Assembly: GCA_024036415.1 (NCBI GenBank)
Contig: JAMWET010003105.1
Location: 62,001-126,000 of the forward strand
DNA: 64,000 nucleotides
Origin: Prochilodus magdalenae
Lineage: Eukaryota; Chordata; Actinopteri; Characiformes; Prochilodontidae
Direction of reading: 5' to 3'
This document shows, in pieces, positions 27,401 through 40,422 of the stretch (the first letter of the stretch is position 1; each line of letters opens with the position of its first letter). Made by a program: the position numbers and the translations under genes. The notes under the pieces are model-generated. The model made no database searches. It was not told where the DNA came from and saw only the letters and a program-made list of their open reading frames with translations.

Positions 27401-30400
27401 ATGGAGGTTGTACGTGGGTGTAGCATAGTATTGCATATGGTCAGGGCTTCAGCACAGAACGATGAAACCTAAAGAGAAAAGGAGATAATTTAGAGAAGAG
27501 GAACACAATGACAATGCAAATGGTGATCTCGAAAATCACCTCACAAGTACCAGGTATAGCTCTGAAACAAGTAACTCCGAGGGCTAAAGCTGACACGAAT
27601 GAAAGAGGGAACTAGCATTTATTCTTACTGGAAGGGAGGACCAGGTGAGCCAAGATGAAGAATAAGGCATGTGTTGAATTTCCTACTGAGTGCAACCCAA
27701 TTTGGCTACAACGGCAGCAAAAGTACCCAGATATACAACTGACTAAAGCTTGGTGATGGACACAAAAAAAAAAAAAAAAAAGACAGTGTCTTGAAATCTT
27801 TTTGTAACATTTACAACAGCCATCTGCAAACGTTATAGACAGGGTCGCACCTATACAAATGCTGTGCTGTATCAATGCCAACACTGGTACTTGTTCTTAG
27901 TAGGCATTGCTTAGGACAAAACTGCTAACGGTTTTGCCACAAGTCTGTTAAAACATCACCTCCCTCTGTGTGGCCAGTTACAGTCTGAGTTAGTCTAGGA
28001 ATCAACGCTAATGCCATTCATTCAGGTTCTGTATTTTTATTTTTATTGTACCCAATATACCATATTTAAGTGGAACTGTGCAAATACCAGGATTCGTTTG
28101 GTTAAAGGGAGTCAGTATCTGTGTCATTCAGTATTTAAGGAGAAGAAAAAAGTGGTACTAGTGGAAGTTACTGACTGATTTGCCACTCAAACAAAATTTG
28201 TGCAACCTTTGTGCAGTCCTTCCTCCAAAAGGCTACCGTTAAGTAATAAAGCTCTTTTCTGAATATAAGAATTTGGAACGCAACCTTAGGCAGAACGTTC
28301 TCAGGCTACATTCAGCTTTAGACCAGGACTTAAGGCCTGATTAAAGTTCTACAGTATTTTCCACTGATTTAGGACACTGTTCATCTCCACTCACTCACCA
28401 TGATGTTGCGGTCTCTGCGGCCCTGACTGAAAACAGACACGGCGCAGGAGAGTGGAGGAGGCCAGCGTGGCGAGGGCACCACAACCAGCGCCAGCAAGAG
28501 ACGGTACAGCTCACGGCGAGGAGGTGCACTACCATACTGACCACTAACACTGCCAATATCTGACCCACACTGAGCCTGCTGCTGCAACCGCACACACAAG
28601 GGCACCACCAGATCCTGCAACCTCTGAGAGAGCAAGAGAGAGAGAGCGAGAGAGAGGGAGAGCAAGAGAATGATTTAATATTCAAACTGTGCTGACACAT
28701 GATGCATGTATGTATGGAAAAATATTGTTGCAGGATGACCACCACAGAAACATTAACTAACCTTGTGTAGATCCTCTTTCAGGAGTGTTCCACTAGTCAA
28801 AATAATCTGTCTAAGGGCTGAAATAAACAATATCCATTAATGCTTTCAAATTAAGATAACCAAATAAAAGATTTCCAGTCCATCAACGTCCTCACCTCGC
28901 AGGGCAGCAAAGCATGTGTCCTGATTGGCTAATGCATCGCCCTTTCTTTGCAGTGACCCTCCTCCTTGGTCTCCAATTCCCAAGCCCTTTGTCCGTCGTG
29001 GCCCCGGTTTCGCAGCTGCACCCACAAGATCGGACATGGTTGTCTGTCCTGTACGAAGCTATGGGGAAAAAAAAAACAACAAGGAACTCAGATAAGTAAG
29101 GGACTCAGATAAAATTAACGACACAGTAAACCTCATATATAAATGTGACTGATGCACTCTTTACAGTGTCAGCGTTTTATGATGCATAGGCGTTATCATT
29201 TTGGCTATACAATGTATATGCTGTATTTTTTGTGTGCTTACTGACAGCTGCTTTACATGCAATTTTACTAAGATATTTATATGGAGTATATTACAATACA
29301 GTAGTCAGGGGACATACTTTTACTGCCTCGCTTCCTGGTGTGATATCACCCATGAGATGAGCAAAGAGCATCTCTGTGTGGGAAGTGCTTCCTTGCAGGA
29401 CTGAGGCAGAGGCTCCCCCGACACGTACCCACATTTCTAGTGTGTGGTAGACAGCCACGCGCACAGCACTGTAGGTAGAACAAGAAAAACCTATTAACCT
29501 CATACAATTTGCAGTGAAATAATAAGACTGCAAATATTTGTTATGCAGAAAGGATAAACAAGCAGACCTGAAATACTTCCATGACGCCTTCTTTTGTTTT
29601 TACCTGTATGCTCTTTGTTGGCCTAGGCTGGCCTCGGGCAGGGGCGTCCATGCAGACAGTGACTGGGAGAAAAGCCTGGTGAGCACGCTGCAATATTGTA
29701 CCAGTCCACCACCAACACTGAAACAGAGATCACCGCTCAATAAATAGCAAACCTTTTTAAATTCACTCAAGTGCATGAACTAGTACTTTATGTTATCACA
29801 TCTGACCAGTTCATAAAAAGGTAGCCATGTCTGTAGTCACCAACAGAAGAAAAGTTTGTTTTTAGCACCAAATATAATCAGTTTTCAACTGAATTTTTTT
29901 TTTTTTATGTTAAACTTGAAAGCAGTTGTCTTGTGTTTTTATGTTTACCTACTTGTCAATAAAACATGTTGACTTTCCCCCTGAACACCACCTAACGATA
30001 TTACTTAAATCCATTCATCAATAAATCATTTAAAACAATTAATGGACAACTGGTAGTGGTGCATACTACTTCAATCCAATCATTTGAGAACAGACTTGTT
30101 TAATAATTGATGACCGTTCACCCACACTTTGATTAGAGCAGAGAGAACCTCCAGGGAGTCACTGTGTATTGAGGGTAACACCAACAGCTTCAGACAACCT
30201 TCACCTGTGACATTCTGGAGAAATGCACACATGGATGAGCACTGTTGTATCATTAAAGTCATAAAAAAACTGATGGGAAAAAACAGGAACCACAACACTT
30301 ACAATGCTTTTACTGCTAACAGCCAGGGCGCGACACACCAGGTTGAGTACATGCTGAATAGGAAGACGCACTGGGGTTGCTGGATCAACACTACATGTAG

Positions 30401-33400
30401 GGAATAAAAAACAAGACGTGTGTCAGTATTAACTTTCAAACACAAAGATCAAACCATTTAACATGCAGTTCAGTTTACTGATCAGGCTGGCACCACTGGG
30501 TCTCAACTTCAGGCCTCAGGGACACAATTTAACTCTAACTCTAAACCTAAAGAGCTAATGTCTCAGCTACCTGAGCTGAAAGAGCCTGGGGAATTTTACA
30601 ACAGACATATAGGAGAAGAAAATGATGCACAGACAGACATAGCTACCTGAGTGTATACTTAAGAGCCAGACACACAGCTCTGTAGCGCTGGCGAAGCTGA
30701 AGAATCAACAGTGGATCAATGTCATCCAGAGGAGGAAAGGGAAGCTCTACACCTGGTCCATCATACTGTACGGTCTCTTCTAAAGAGGCACAGGAAAAAA
30801 AAAAGAAGAAGAATTAATTGAAGAAACATGGGGCACAGCATGTGAACTGGAAACTGGTTCTACTTAGAAACATGCAGAACGGCAAATGGATGCGAGGGTA
30901 TTGTTATATCCAGTCATAGCTGTTTTCCTTATAAGAACTGATGAAAAAAAAATGAAGAAAATACAAAAAAAAATACAAAGCATGGCTTTATTTAATTTAA
31001 ATTGAGAATTTCAATTTCTCCAATTTATGTATAATGAAATCTATAAAATGCTACGTTTTCGTGTTTAATGTGCCATTTTAGGCTAACCTTAGTGGGAAAG
31101 ACTTGTTCACAGTGGTAGTGATGAGAATCAGAGGCTTTTATAGACGCTTTAACTTTATACTCAGGTTTAATCCTAATCTCAAGTAGACTTTTTTCCTCCT
31201 TAAATAAACAAATCTTATATGAATTGTGGAATCTTCAACCACTTCCTCAAGCTTTGTCATAAACAAACTTTGTTGATGGCAAGGTACATGGGAAGGGCAC
31301 TTTAAAGCAATATGGTGTCAAAAGAGAAGTCTTAAAACTTTTTTGGATTCACCACTACTTTACTTTTGTCAGAATTCAGTGCAAAAATTCAACCTGTACT
31401 ATTTAAATTTAGATAATAAATACATTTTGTTTCTCTACAATGAACCCTCTCACATTAAACCATTAAACTTAATTATGTACAACTGCATTATCAGTTCTCA
31501 GAGCTAATATTATTATATGCATAAAAAGACCCAAGTATCAGGTTCTGGTATTGGGCTGCTTCAAAACACCACCAGAACTCTGGTTTCTCCTACCTGTTTC
31601 TGTGCCCTGGTACAACTGTCCAAGGATACTGTTGGCTGTTGCCAGAAGACAATGCACCTGGTTGGTCCATCCCTCAGCCCGACGCCCACCTCCCCCTCGC
31701 TCAAGCACACCTCCTAAGCAAGGTAGCCGCCCATAGCACTCGCAAGCCACCTACAAACAAAGAGACGGTGAAACACTTACTCATTCTGTGAAGTAAAGCA
31801 AAACCAAAACAAAATCAACAACAGATTTTATCTCAGTGAACAACATCCTGGACTAACGTAACTACTATAACAAGACCCCCACTTACTTCTTGAACCTTAG
31901 GGCTGTCAGAGTCCATCTTAGAGAGGAAATAAACCCCTAGCTTTTCCTGCAGAAGCACACAGACAGTAAATACAAAGAGAGCACACAGGCACAGGACTGA
32001 TATTAATGCTTTAAAAACTGGGAGCATCACAGAACTCACCTTGAGTGATCCACATGCCCGTGGGTAAAATGTCATACATGCCATCATCCCCTCCATGGCA
32101 GCTAGGTGGCACTAGGATAAAGATACAGCAGTAAGAAATCTGCTTAATCAATACAAACGCTTGTATCCAATCTGGTTAAATAAATTCAATTAAATATTGG
32201 CCAACTTTGACAGCTACTGTTTGGTTCAATCTATCTATTGTTTATAACAGCAAGAACAACTAGTAGCACTGAATACAAAACAAACACCGAGCCTTCACTG
32301 CAGCATCATTATTTTTACCTGGGGCATTTATGTTAAATTAAAATAATTATACATTTTCATACTATTAATTATACATAATAATCATCATCATCATCATTAT
32401 AGCATTCTCACCTCAGACTTTAGGGCCAACAGGGAAGTGAGGATGCCCAGGATGGAGTTAAGGCCCACCTCTCTGGCCAGCTCAGGCAGCTGTGAAGAGT
32501 ACTGCAGCAGGTCATGCAACACACTGACCGCTAGCTGTACGGATGGCAGAGGAGCCTGCGACTGTGCGTTTGTAGAAAGAGGCAGAGGGCCAGGGATAAA
32601 TGGAGCTTTGATAAAGATCACCAAAATGTTTGTAATTATTTAGTAGAATCGTGTAGTTTTTTTTTTTTTTTTTGCCTTATTGCCACATAATTACTAATCT
32701 TCATGAACACTGTAACTGACTACACTAAATCTGGAGCCACAACAATTACAAAAGCAACAAACAGCATTCTTCATTCAAGCCATTACACAGAAACCTTTTC
32801 TCCACTTTAACTTTAAAGCCTGCACATAAAAAGCAGTACAGTGACTGAACCACTTATTCAACTTTTTAATCTTTCCTTTACTCTGTTCTGTAGCTTTATG
32901 TGCACGTAAACCGTTTGTACAGTCGAGTTCTACAGAAGAAAGTACAGGCAGGAGAAAGAAACTCTTTTCCCAGCTGCCAAATATGTCTGTAACATGCAAT
33001 ATAATATTGTGTTAAGGTAGCGTCATAGTGCAACACTGCCATTATTGCCATAGAAACAATGCCACTGTAAGAACAGTCACTGCGGTATTTTAAAAAATGG
33101 CTCAGGGAGGATAATGTGCACTCAAATTCATAATCACAATGCTTTCTAATATTCAAATGATATCACAATATAAAAAAAGCAAAAAAGATACAAGATATAT
33201 GATAACAATAAAAACATAAGTGATATCACAATAAGTGATTTTACTAGTACCGTTATTGGTGCTACTGTTTCCATTAATATTATTTTTATTACTTTATTAT
33301 AATTGTTATTTTTACACACAAGTCATTCCTTCAGACTGGAAACCATACGTTTGCTTTTAACTTTTCTCTCCTCCCCCACTGTCAGTTGTAGTTGGGGTCT

Positions 33401-35178
33401 GAAATAGTATAATATATATAATATAATGTATCTAATAAACATAGCTCACCAGGTTAAGTATACTTATATTTAGTTTACTCTGCGCCCTGGATGGCTTTTA
33501 GTTGATTTGTTCTCAATTCTCAAGCTGAACATTTTCCTGGTTCATTGGGCTTAACATGATTGACCAATCACAAGCCAGACTGCTATGCATGTGTGATGGC
33601 AGCTCATGTGAGCAAGTTACTTTTTTGCAGCTGTGTCTGCACAGACGATGCACAAGCGTCAAGTATAAACGCAGGAACGACTGTAACAGGCACTCAGCAG
33701 TGCAGTTCTGTCTAAATCTTTTTCATGTTCATTTAGTCTCAGGAGTGGAGCTGTTTGTGGCTCACTGCGTTTGATCTATATCATAAGAAATCCATCAAGA
33801 GAAAACTTCATATTAGTATACTGCCCCCACCCACCCCCACTCCTCACCTGAATGACCTGCTGTAAAGAGCGCAACCATGACAGACAGTGTTGCTGGAACA
33901 CCTCACTTGAACTGTCCTTGACCAGCATGGACAGCAAACACAGACCCTCAAACCTAAAACACACAACAATTGTCCGGAATACATTCAGCTACTTTTTATA
34001 TACTCTTCTTTCTTTTAGTAAAGATGTCATTTTGGAAATCACTATATGAATGACATCAATGCTCAGCACCCAGACAAAAGCACCCAACTTGCACTTTGTT
34101 TTTAGGGAACCAAGTGAAATAAGGGCTGTGTCAGATACTCTGGAAGACCGCGTTCACAGCCATGCTAATGCCTACCTGGTTTTGCTGGAACCGAGCCTCG
34201 AGTTGCTGATTCCCACCAGGCCACCCACTGCTCCAGAGCTCTACATACAGAAAGAAAAAGTATTATTGGCATACACAAGACGTTGTGGCGTTTCAAACTG
34301 ACTAGACTTACTACACAGAAACAAATACGCAAGTCAGGGAAAATCGAATCGGCAGAGGCTTGTTCGTTAAGGGCCAAGCCTAACCCAGGACCAACCTGCA
34401 ACGTCAACAGAGTTGCAGGCTATGGGGCTGGGAAACTGACCCTATATGCCCTAAGGCAGTGTTTTCCACCCTGGTCCTGGAGGCAGCCTGCCCTGCACAT
34501 TGTAGTGCTTCCTCTGCTGCCAACACATCTGGTTCAGATTATCAGATCATTGACAAATCCTTTCAGAGCTGCAGGGGGTGTGTTAAAGCAGGGAATCCAC
34601 CAAGATGTGCAAAAGAGGGGGCATCTAATTCCAACATCAAGCTTAACACCCTCCCAGAAAAGCATCACAGACAGGACAGAACTTCCTGTTGACTTTAGAA
34701 GTGTATCCAGACCTATGGACTCGTTTCCCGAACACAGATTAAGCCTAATCTCGCCTCAGTGCCCTACTAGATCATAGAAATACTTTTTAGTCTAGGTTTA
34801 GGCTGGGTCTGGGAAGCTGGCCATCCGGTATCACCACTAGCCCACCTGCTATATGAGTCAGCACGATAATAACTGAACTGCTAGAAACTGTATAGGTTCA
34901 TCCCATATTTTGCTGCATACATAAAGTGTAATGTTAACTGAACCGGCTTCTCCACCTGCGTAAACACAAAGACGCAGCACTGCTAACGTTAGCATGTTAG
35001 CTGAACCGTAGAGCAGCACTGCTGCTGGCCGGCGTACCTGCACTCCCACCACTCCATGCTCTCGGTAGTTGGTCAGAAGTACGGGCAGGTATTCGGGCCT
35101 CTCCTCTTTGAGGACGGACACCAGACCCTCGGTAAGCCGCGTATTGTTGGTGCCATGCAGCCAAGCAGCCGTAGCCAT
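24402..35178 (-). CDS. pelp1: PELP1, proline-, glutamate- and leucine-rich protein 1
   Basis: Exons in gene order: 35038-35178, 34176-34240, 33848-33953, 32412-32561, 32040-32111, 31887-31946, 31594-31750, 30647-30779, 30303-30390, 30126-30214, 29604-29717, 29318-29468, 28896-29043, 28762-28817, 28399-28623, 25645-27468, 24402-24494. They encode 1223 residues with all phases closing. The first ~585 residues form the helical Rix1-like part ([37 protein letters not shown]). The 1.8-kb exon 16 carries a Pro/Ser-rich stretch, SIM-like [16 protein letters not shown] and [13 protein letters not shown], and a Glu/Asp run at about residues 890-970. The end, [14 protein letters not shown], is diagnostic. 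LXXLL motifs include LPVLL, LHDLL, LTSLL and LYRLL. In mammals PELP1 is a nuclear-receptor coregulator and a scaffold of the 5FMC/Rix1 complex in 60S ribosome maturation. Start choice rests on position, family resemblance and a YY1-type context (AAGATGGCTAC). Confidence 0.95.
24962..25135. mobile_element. Palindromic MITE in pelp1 intron 16
   Basis: The left end, gtggtcaccaagcccggtcc then tggagatct, is mirrored by the right end agatctctaggaagtgggtt then gatgac. The arms lie about 100 bases apart and could fold into a hairpin. This is a common non-autonomous teleost element. It does not touch splice sites. Confidence 0.7.
34453..34640. mobile_element. Palindromic MITE in pelp1 intron 1
   Basis: The left arm (cagtgttttccaccctggtcc, then gcagcctgccctgcacatt) and the partial right arm (gtgttaaagcagggaatcca, ccaagatgtgc) belong to the 'ggtcctgg...ctgccctgcacattttagtg' class of fish elements. 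The right terminus is truncated. A 164-codon open frame across this interval (34283-34777) is a by-product of the repeat. Confidence 0.65.
34714..34830. mobile_element. Second palindromic MITE in pelp1 intron 1
   Basis: The left arm tttcccgaacacagattaagc with cctaatc is mirrored by tagtctaggtttaggctggg then tctgggaagctgg. It belongs to a different short hairpin family from the adjacent MITE and was inserted beside it. Confidence 0.65.
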
Positions 35179-35290
35179 CTTGCCGCTTGTGAGCTACGTC
35201 AGTGTCACTCGACACGACCTCTTCGCGCGTGTGACGTAATTACTTCGCGCCACCCGTCGCGGAGCTGAGAAGCAGAGGAGGTTGCAGTTA
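35179..35290 (-). promoter_or_regulatory. pelp1: pelp1 promoter region with CRE-like sites
   Basis: This CpG-rich segment lies directly upstream of the pelp1 ATG. Two CRE/ATF-type cores are visible: TACGTCA at 35195-35201 and TGACGTAA at 35232-35239. A YY1-type motif (CAAGATGGCTAC on -) overlaps the start codon. There is no TATA box. The motifs suggest a housekeeping promoter; function is inferred. Confidence 0.5.
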
Positions 35291-35589
35291 AATGTTCGGA
35301 AAAGAATCTGACCTGCCCTTTGGTGGTTTGTTTAGAGGCACAGCTGGACTCGTAGACAACTGGTTTAGCCATGGAAAAATGTTTTACTAATAGGACTTTC
35401 ATTATTGTTTAAATACCTAAAACATAAAATGTTTTGTCAGATATTGAGGACATGTATAGAACATTAATATAGTATTAAAATGAGACAAATAATTTAAAAA
35501 ACATTTTTCACCGACGTACCAAAAATCATGAGACAGCGGTATGTAAACTAATTATGAAGTGGCGTTATCTTAGAAGATGGCTTGGGAAC

Positions 35590-35990
35590 GCCCACATCTG
35601 TATAAATTGTGAGATGTTGGCTTGTGAGTGAGATTGAACACTGGCCAGAGCAAGGCCACGGGAATAATCGGACTTTGAAGAGGCATGATAGTGGAATGCC
35701 ACCACCAGCCTGGACAGGCTGTCCATGGCTTCATGGGGTCTGCATCATACACAAACCCTACGCTACATCAGCCCAAAACAATTGGTACCATGACTCATTG
35801 TACCACACCACATGTTGCCAGTCCTTTAGGCTCCAGTTAGCAACCTCGCGAGCTCAGGTGAGGCGCCGTGTCCAGTGCTGTGGTGTTAACAGAGGCACTC
35901 TGTTGGGGGTTCTGCTTCCATATGCCATGGAAGTTAAAGATATGAGTGTGGGGGCTCCTGGCTTGAATACTGCTGTCCCATGAATACTGC
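35590..35990 (-). mobile_element. Tc1-like transposase relic (third family)
   Basis: On the - strand the text reads in broken frames PLLTPQHWTRRLT, then NWSLKDWQHVVW, then TVQAGGG-like sequence. These are the linker, the first DDE block (W-S/Y-D/N-E-S) and the glycine block of a Tc1-type transposase. The expected catalytic Asp in 'WSDES' has decayed to Asn (WYNES). Neither the HTH domain nor terminal repeats were recognised, so only the middle of the protein survives. It lies just upstream of the pelp1 promoter. Confidence 0.7.
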
Positions 35991-35999
35991 TTTCCCGGT

Positions 36000-38900
36000 A
36001 TGTCTGTGTATGTTTTTTTTGTTTGTTTGTTTGTTTTTTACTTTTATTTTTTGTAAAAAAAAATAAACAAAACATCTGATGTATTATGTGCTAAACAAAA
36101 TACAATTCTTATTTTTTTCTTACTTTCATTCATATGAATTAAAAAAAATATTCATTCAGTTTATTTATTTAACTTAAAAAGATTGATCATAGATTTATAA
36201 ACATTTCCTCTAACCATATTAGCCATATCACACATGAATATTAAAGGCACTCTAAAGTCTTGAGTCCTCATGCTCTGCACGTTTCTGTGTTTACAGGGCT
36301 AATCTGGCCCATAAGGAGCTTGATAATTAGTTAATAAGATTAATCAGGTGAGAGAGATTACAAAAATGGTTATTTAGATCTGCCATCCTGGACAGTTTAG
36401 ATCCAACATAACCTTTCTCTGTTATTCAGACGCCAGAAGGCCTTCATTACCTGAATCATGTCAGATTCCCCACGTGTTTTTAAACAGCAGGATTGTTCAC
36501 ACCTTTGTTCGTAGATTCTGTTCTTACTTAAGATCAAATTCCCTGTAAGAAAACATTGGTGAATGTCAGAATCTTGCTGAAAACTGTGGAAGGGGGTTCT
36601 ATACAGCAAAAACAGATTCACTGTTATGATGTCATGAATGTTTGCATATCTCCGCCTATCCAGCCTACTGCAGTTCAGCTCTACACATTCATGCTGTAGG
36701 CATAGAGAGTGTTTCAGCCTAGACTGCTTTCTGAACTAGTGCAGTATCCATTTGCTGATACCAGTCTCAAAGACACAGTAACAAACCAAGCCTGTTTAAA
36801 AGAGGAAATAAAGACTGGTGGGAAAATCATGTCAGATTGAGTTCTCACTGTTTTCAGTACAGGTGGAATTCACAGAAATGTGATAAGTGGAGAAAAATGT
36901 AGGCTAGGACCTTTTGAAGGATATGGGTAGGCTACCTCTTTATGAGGAAAACCACCCTCTTACCAAGGGTCTGAAGTGAAGTTAGTGATGAAATTAACCT
37001 ACTTCTGCTGAAGCTCTCTACAGAGAATTGGAATGAGGAAGCACTGAAGGGAATGGCCTACTTTTTCTTTTTTTTTCCCTTCTTTTTTAATCACCAAGGT
37101 GCACTGATCCTTTTAGATTTCAGTCATTTTCTGTTCTTCGTTTATCTCACACAGACACAAAATAAAGAATAAAGACACCAAACTGGGTTTTTTGTTGTTG
37201 TTTTTTTTTTACATTTTCTAAAACGCAGTACAAAATAAAGAAGCAACATATATTTTCCAATGTTTTCATGTATTTTTAAAAAAATGTTTGCATTTTTTTC
37301 GGTGAATTTTCATTCCATTTTATTGACTAAAATAACATATTGCTTATACAGTATCTTGGAATCCATAATATCAATATATTTCATCTGACTTCATTGTGAA
37401 TTAAATTACCAGGTAGCATGTATGTTTATCTTCTTAATATCAATTTTAGTAGTAGTGAGAAGTAGAAGTAGCTTAAAATCATCCTTAAGATACAAAAAAG
37501 TCTGAACATGGTACAATATAATCTATAAACCGACATTTGCGTGCGTAGACAGACCCTACTGAATCTGAGGGAAGATATACAATATAATATTTCTTTTATA
37601 CACTTGACTGGTTCACAGACGTATGAGGCTCCATTCAGATTACACATTAAGATGGTCTGAGAGAGTGCTTCATCACAATAATACAACATTCTCAAAGCCT
37701 ACAGTCGCCTTTGCATGCTTGGCTTTCTAGTCAAGCACTCGCAACAGGACAAAGATAAGATGATTTTAGACCATCTGATGAAAATAATCTCCCTGCCATT
37801 TCATTACAAACAAATGAAGAAAAAACAAAAACAAAAACAAGCGTTCTAAACATGACAACAGACAGTCAGATTTACACATATGCAGACACCCTTACCTAAA
37901 TTCAGCTGATCATTTATTTGACTAAATGGCATAGTGTGACATAATGCAATGTGACCTTGTTCTAGTCTAGAGCTAATGTGAAGGTTCTTGGGATCTGAAA
38001 AAGGGACTTCAGAGCTCTGATTAGAAAAACTTGCCAACAATTCACTCGTCCTTAGTCCTTCCCTTCTCTTTACTCAATATAGTCTACCAGCTTCCAATCT
38101 GAAAAACATGAGTCCTTCAAAGCTGTTCCTTTTATTAATCACATCTTTTACGTGTCATGTAGGTTCTTCACAGAAACTAAAGGGTGTCAAACATTTGTGA
38201 AATGATTCCAATAACAGGTTAAATTTGTGTGCAACTATGTACATGAACATTTGGAAAACATTACTAAAAGCTGTGCTGACGGCTGCACTAGTAACTGAAT
38301 GGAATATATCAGCAGAACTGGTCTGATGGCAAACACAAACACTACTTCACATGGTCCATGGGCTTGATTGCTGACCTTAATGCACGTACACCATCAGATT
38401 TTTGAGAAACAGGTGTTGTATAATATTTAAAAATAAAGGTAATAATATACAGCGTATCAGAATACAGCATAGAATTTCTGGTTAGTTCATTCTCGACTTT
38501 CATTAACAACGCTTGATAAAAATAAAACATAGAAATAAACAAAGATAATAGCAATATTTGTTATTTTTTCTTTGTGTGATTACAATAATAGAATGACTAT
38601 AAGTGGTAAATTCTGAAGTAGTAGTTCCTCATGAGTGCCCTTAACCCATCCCGCCCCTGACCACTCATTCTGACTGTGAGTAAAACAATCAGTACATACA
38701 ATAGTACAGCCAGCTATGGCAAAGCAGCACGGCACTAGACACTAGCCTAAAGTTTTGTGGAGTTAACCTGATTCATTTTCAGTGGTCATTTCAAAATATA
38801 TCTATTTTTAAGGAACAAAAAGTGTGTAATGTGAGCGATATTTCAACAAGTTCTATTTTAAGGACATTAACAGACATGTGAAAAGCAAACAAATCAGTAA

Positions 38901-40422
38901 CCAACTAAATAATCACTGCTAGAATGAGGACAGAACCATTCATATCGCATTAAAACATGAAAAACAGATCAGTCTGCAGTACAGCGCTTTATATTGACAC
39001 AAGGGGGCAGAGTAGAGTCAATATTGTGTGTCAATAAGAAGCGTACTGACATGAGCTGACAGCAGACTCCCAACATAAATAAAAGTGCTTATAACCCAGA
39101 CGCAAATCAGTAGGGTAAATATTCCTTGGACAGGTTTGCTGAACTGTATAGTTTAAACCTGCTGTTTTCTACTGTGCAGAGATTAACTAGGGAGATTGGC
39201 ACTAATAAATATGGAAAAATGGAAAGCAGCTTAAACTGGAAAGCCTGATCCGGGGAGTGAGCCAATTTCTTAGAAATAAGACAAACAACACATGAAAACG
39301 ACTTTTAGTTAAAATAACTATTTTCTCCTGGCATACCGACTTCCTACATCATTTTTCAGTGAACTCAACTATGCGCGTTGTTAGTTTTTGGCAAATGGAA
39401 TTTAAATGAAGAACGATTCACTGCAGCGGATCCAAATTGTAAGTTAGATGTGCAGCATGTACAGTAGCAACAGGCATCTGCAGACAGACCCATCGGTGCC
39501 CATCTCCGGTCACTCAAATCACTCAATCCAAACATAGGACACACATTTAACACACATCTCAATTGAATGGCGCAACTACATGTTAATAATACATCAGGTG
39601 TTCTGTGGTCCGATGCACTTCGCTTACTATTACAATTCACCAGTGCCATACTTTACTTAACCCGACTGTTGAGTGCTCTATTTATCTATCTGTTAAGGGC
39701 AATGAATAATCATACCCGTCCATATCATCTTGCGATATGTATGCAAGTGTAGGTAACTATCAAATAAAACTATGGAGCCTATAATTCTTCTGGTGGTCTA
39801 TAAGCTCTACACTGGATTTGACAAAAGAATACAATTAATCTTCAGCTCAAGTTCCCTATACATATCTGTGGTACACGTCATTATTCTACACTGATGTTAC
39901 ATGTTACATATGTTAACATTATTACAAAGCTATTAATGCCCACTTACTTTACAGTGGGAAACAAATGAGGAAACAGGAGGAAAAAAGAAAAGGAGAAAAA
40001 CAAACAAACAAAAAAAAAATCACCCCTGAATTAATGGAACCTCAGTCCAAGTATCATTTCCTAGACTAGGCCAGACGGCTTTCATTCACTTTTTGCCTTT
40101 TTCTCTTCCTTTCTCACTCATTTCCGTTTTCTCTCTGGTCTAACACACATGCACTAGAACAAAGTAGCTCACAAAAAAATAAAAAAGTTCATAGACAACA
40201 GCATCACAGATGCAAAGGAGATAGGGAAGCAGGGAAAGGGCAAAAGAAATCCAAATAAAGGGAGGAGGGATAGAGAAGGGTGAGAAAACTCAGTGAGTGT
40301 CCCACTCTGTCAGATTGGCCCAGTGGGACAGCGGTGTAGTAGTACTGACATGCGGAGCCCCTCCAGTCCAACTCCAGCCCCACACTCCTGTGATCGGCTG
40401 TGGGTGGGGGGGAGTAGAAGGG
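36000..40422. other. Region between pelp1 and arrb2, probably including the arrb2 3' UTR
   Basis: AT-rich sequence with no conserved coding exon. arrb2 is transcribed toward lower coordinates, so the part nearest 40423 should be its 3' UTR. Candidate poly(A) hexamers (TTTATT on +) are numerous, for example near 38131, 37317 and 36161, so the end cannot be placed. Nothing else is recognised from 36.1 to 40.4 kb. Confidence 0.5.

Noticed and set aside
34283..34777. 164-codon + strand open frame
   Set aside because: It lies inside pelp1 intron 1 across two MITEs and resembles no protein family.
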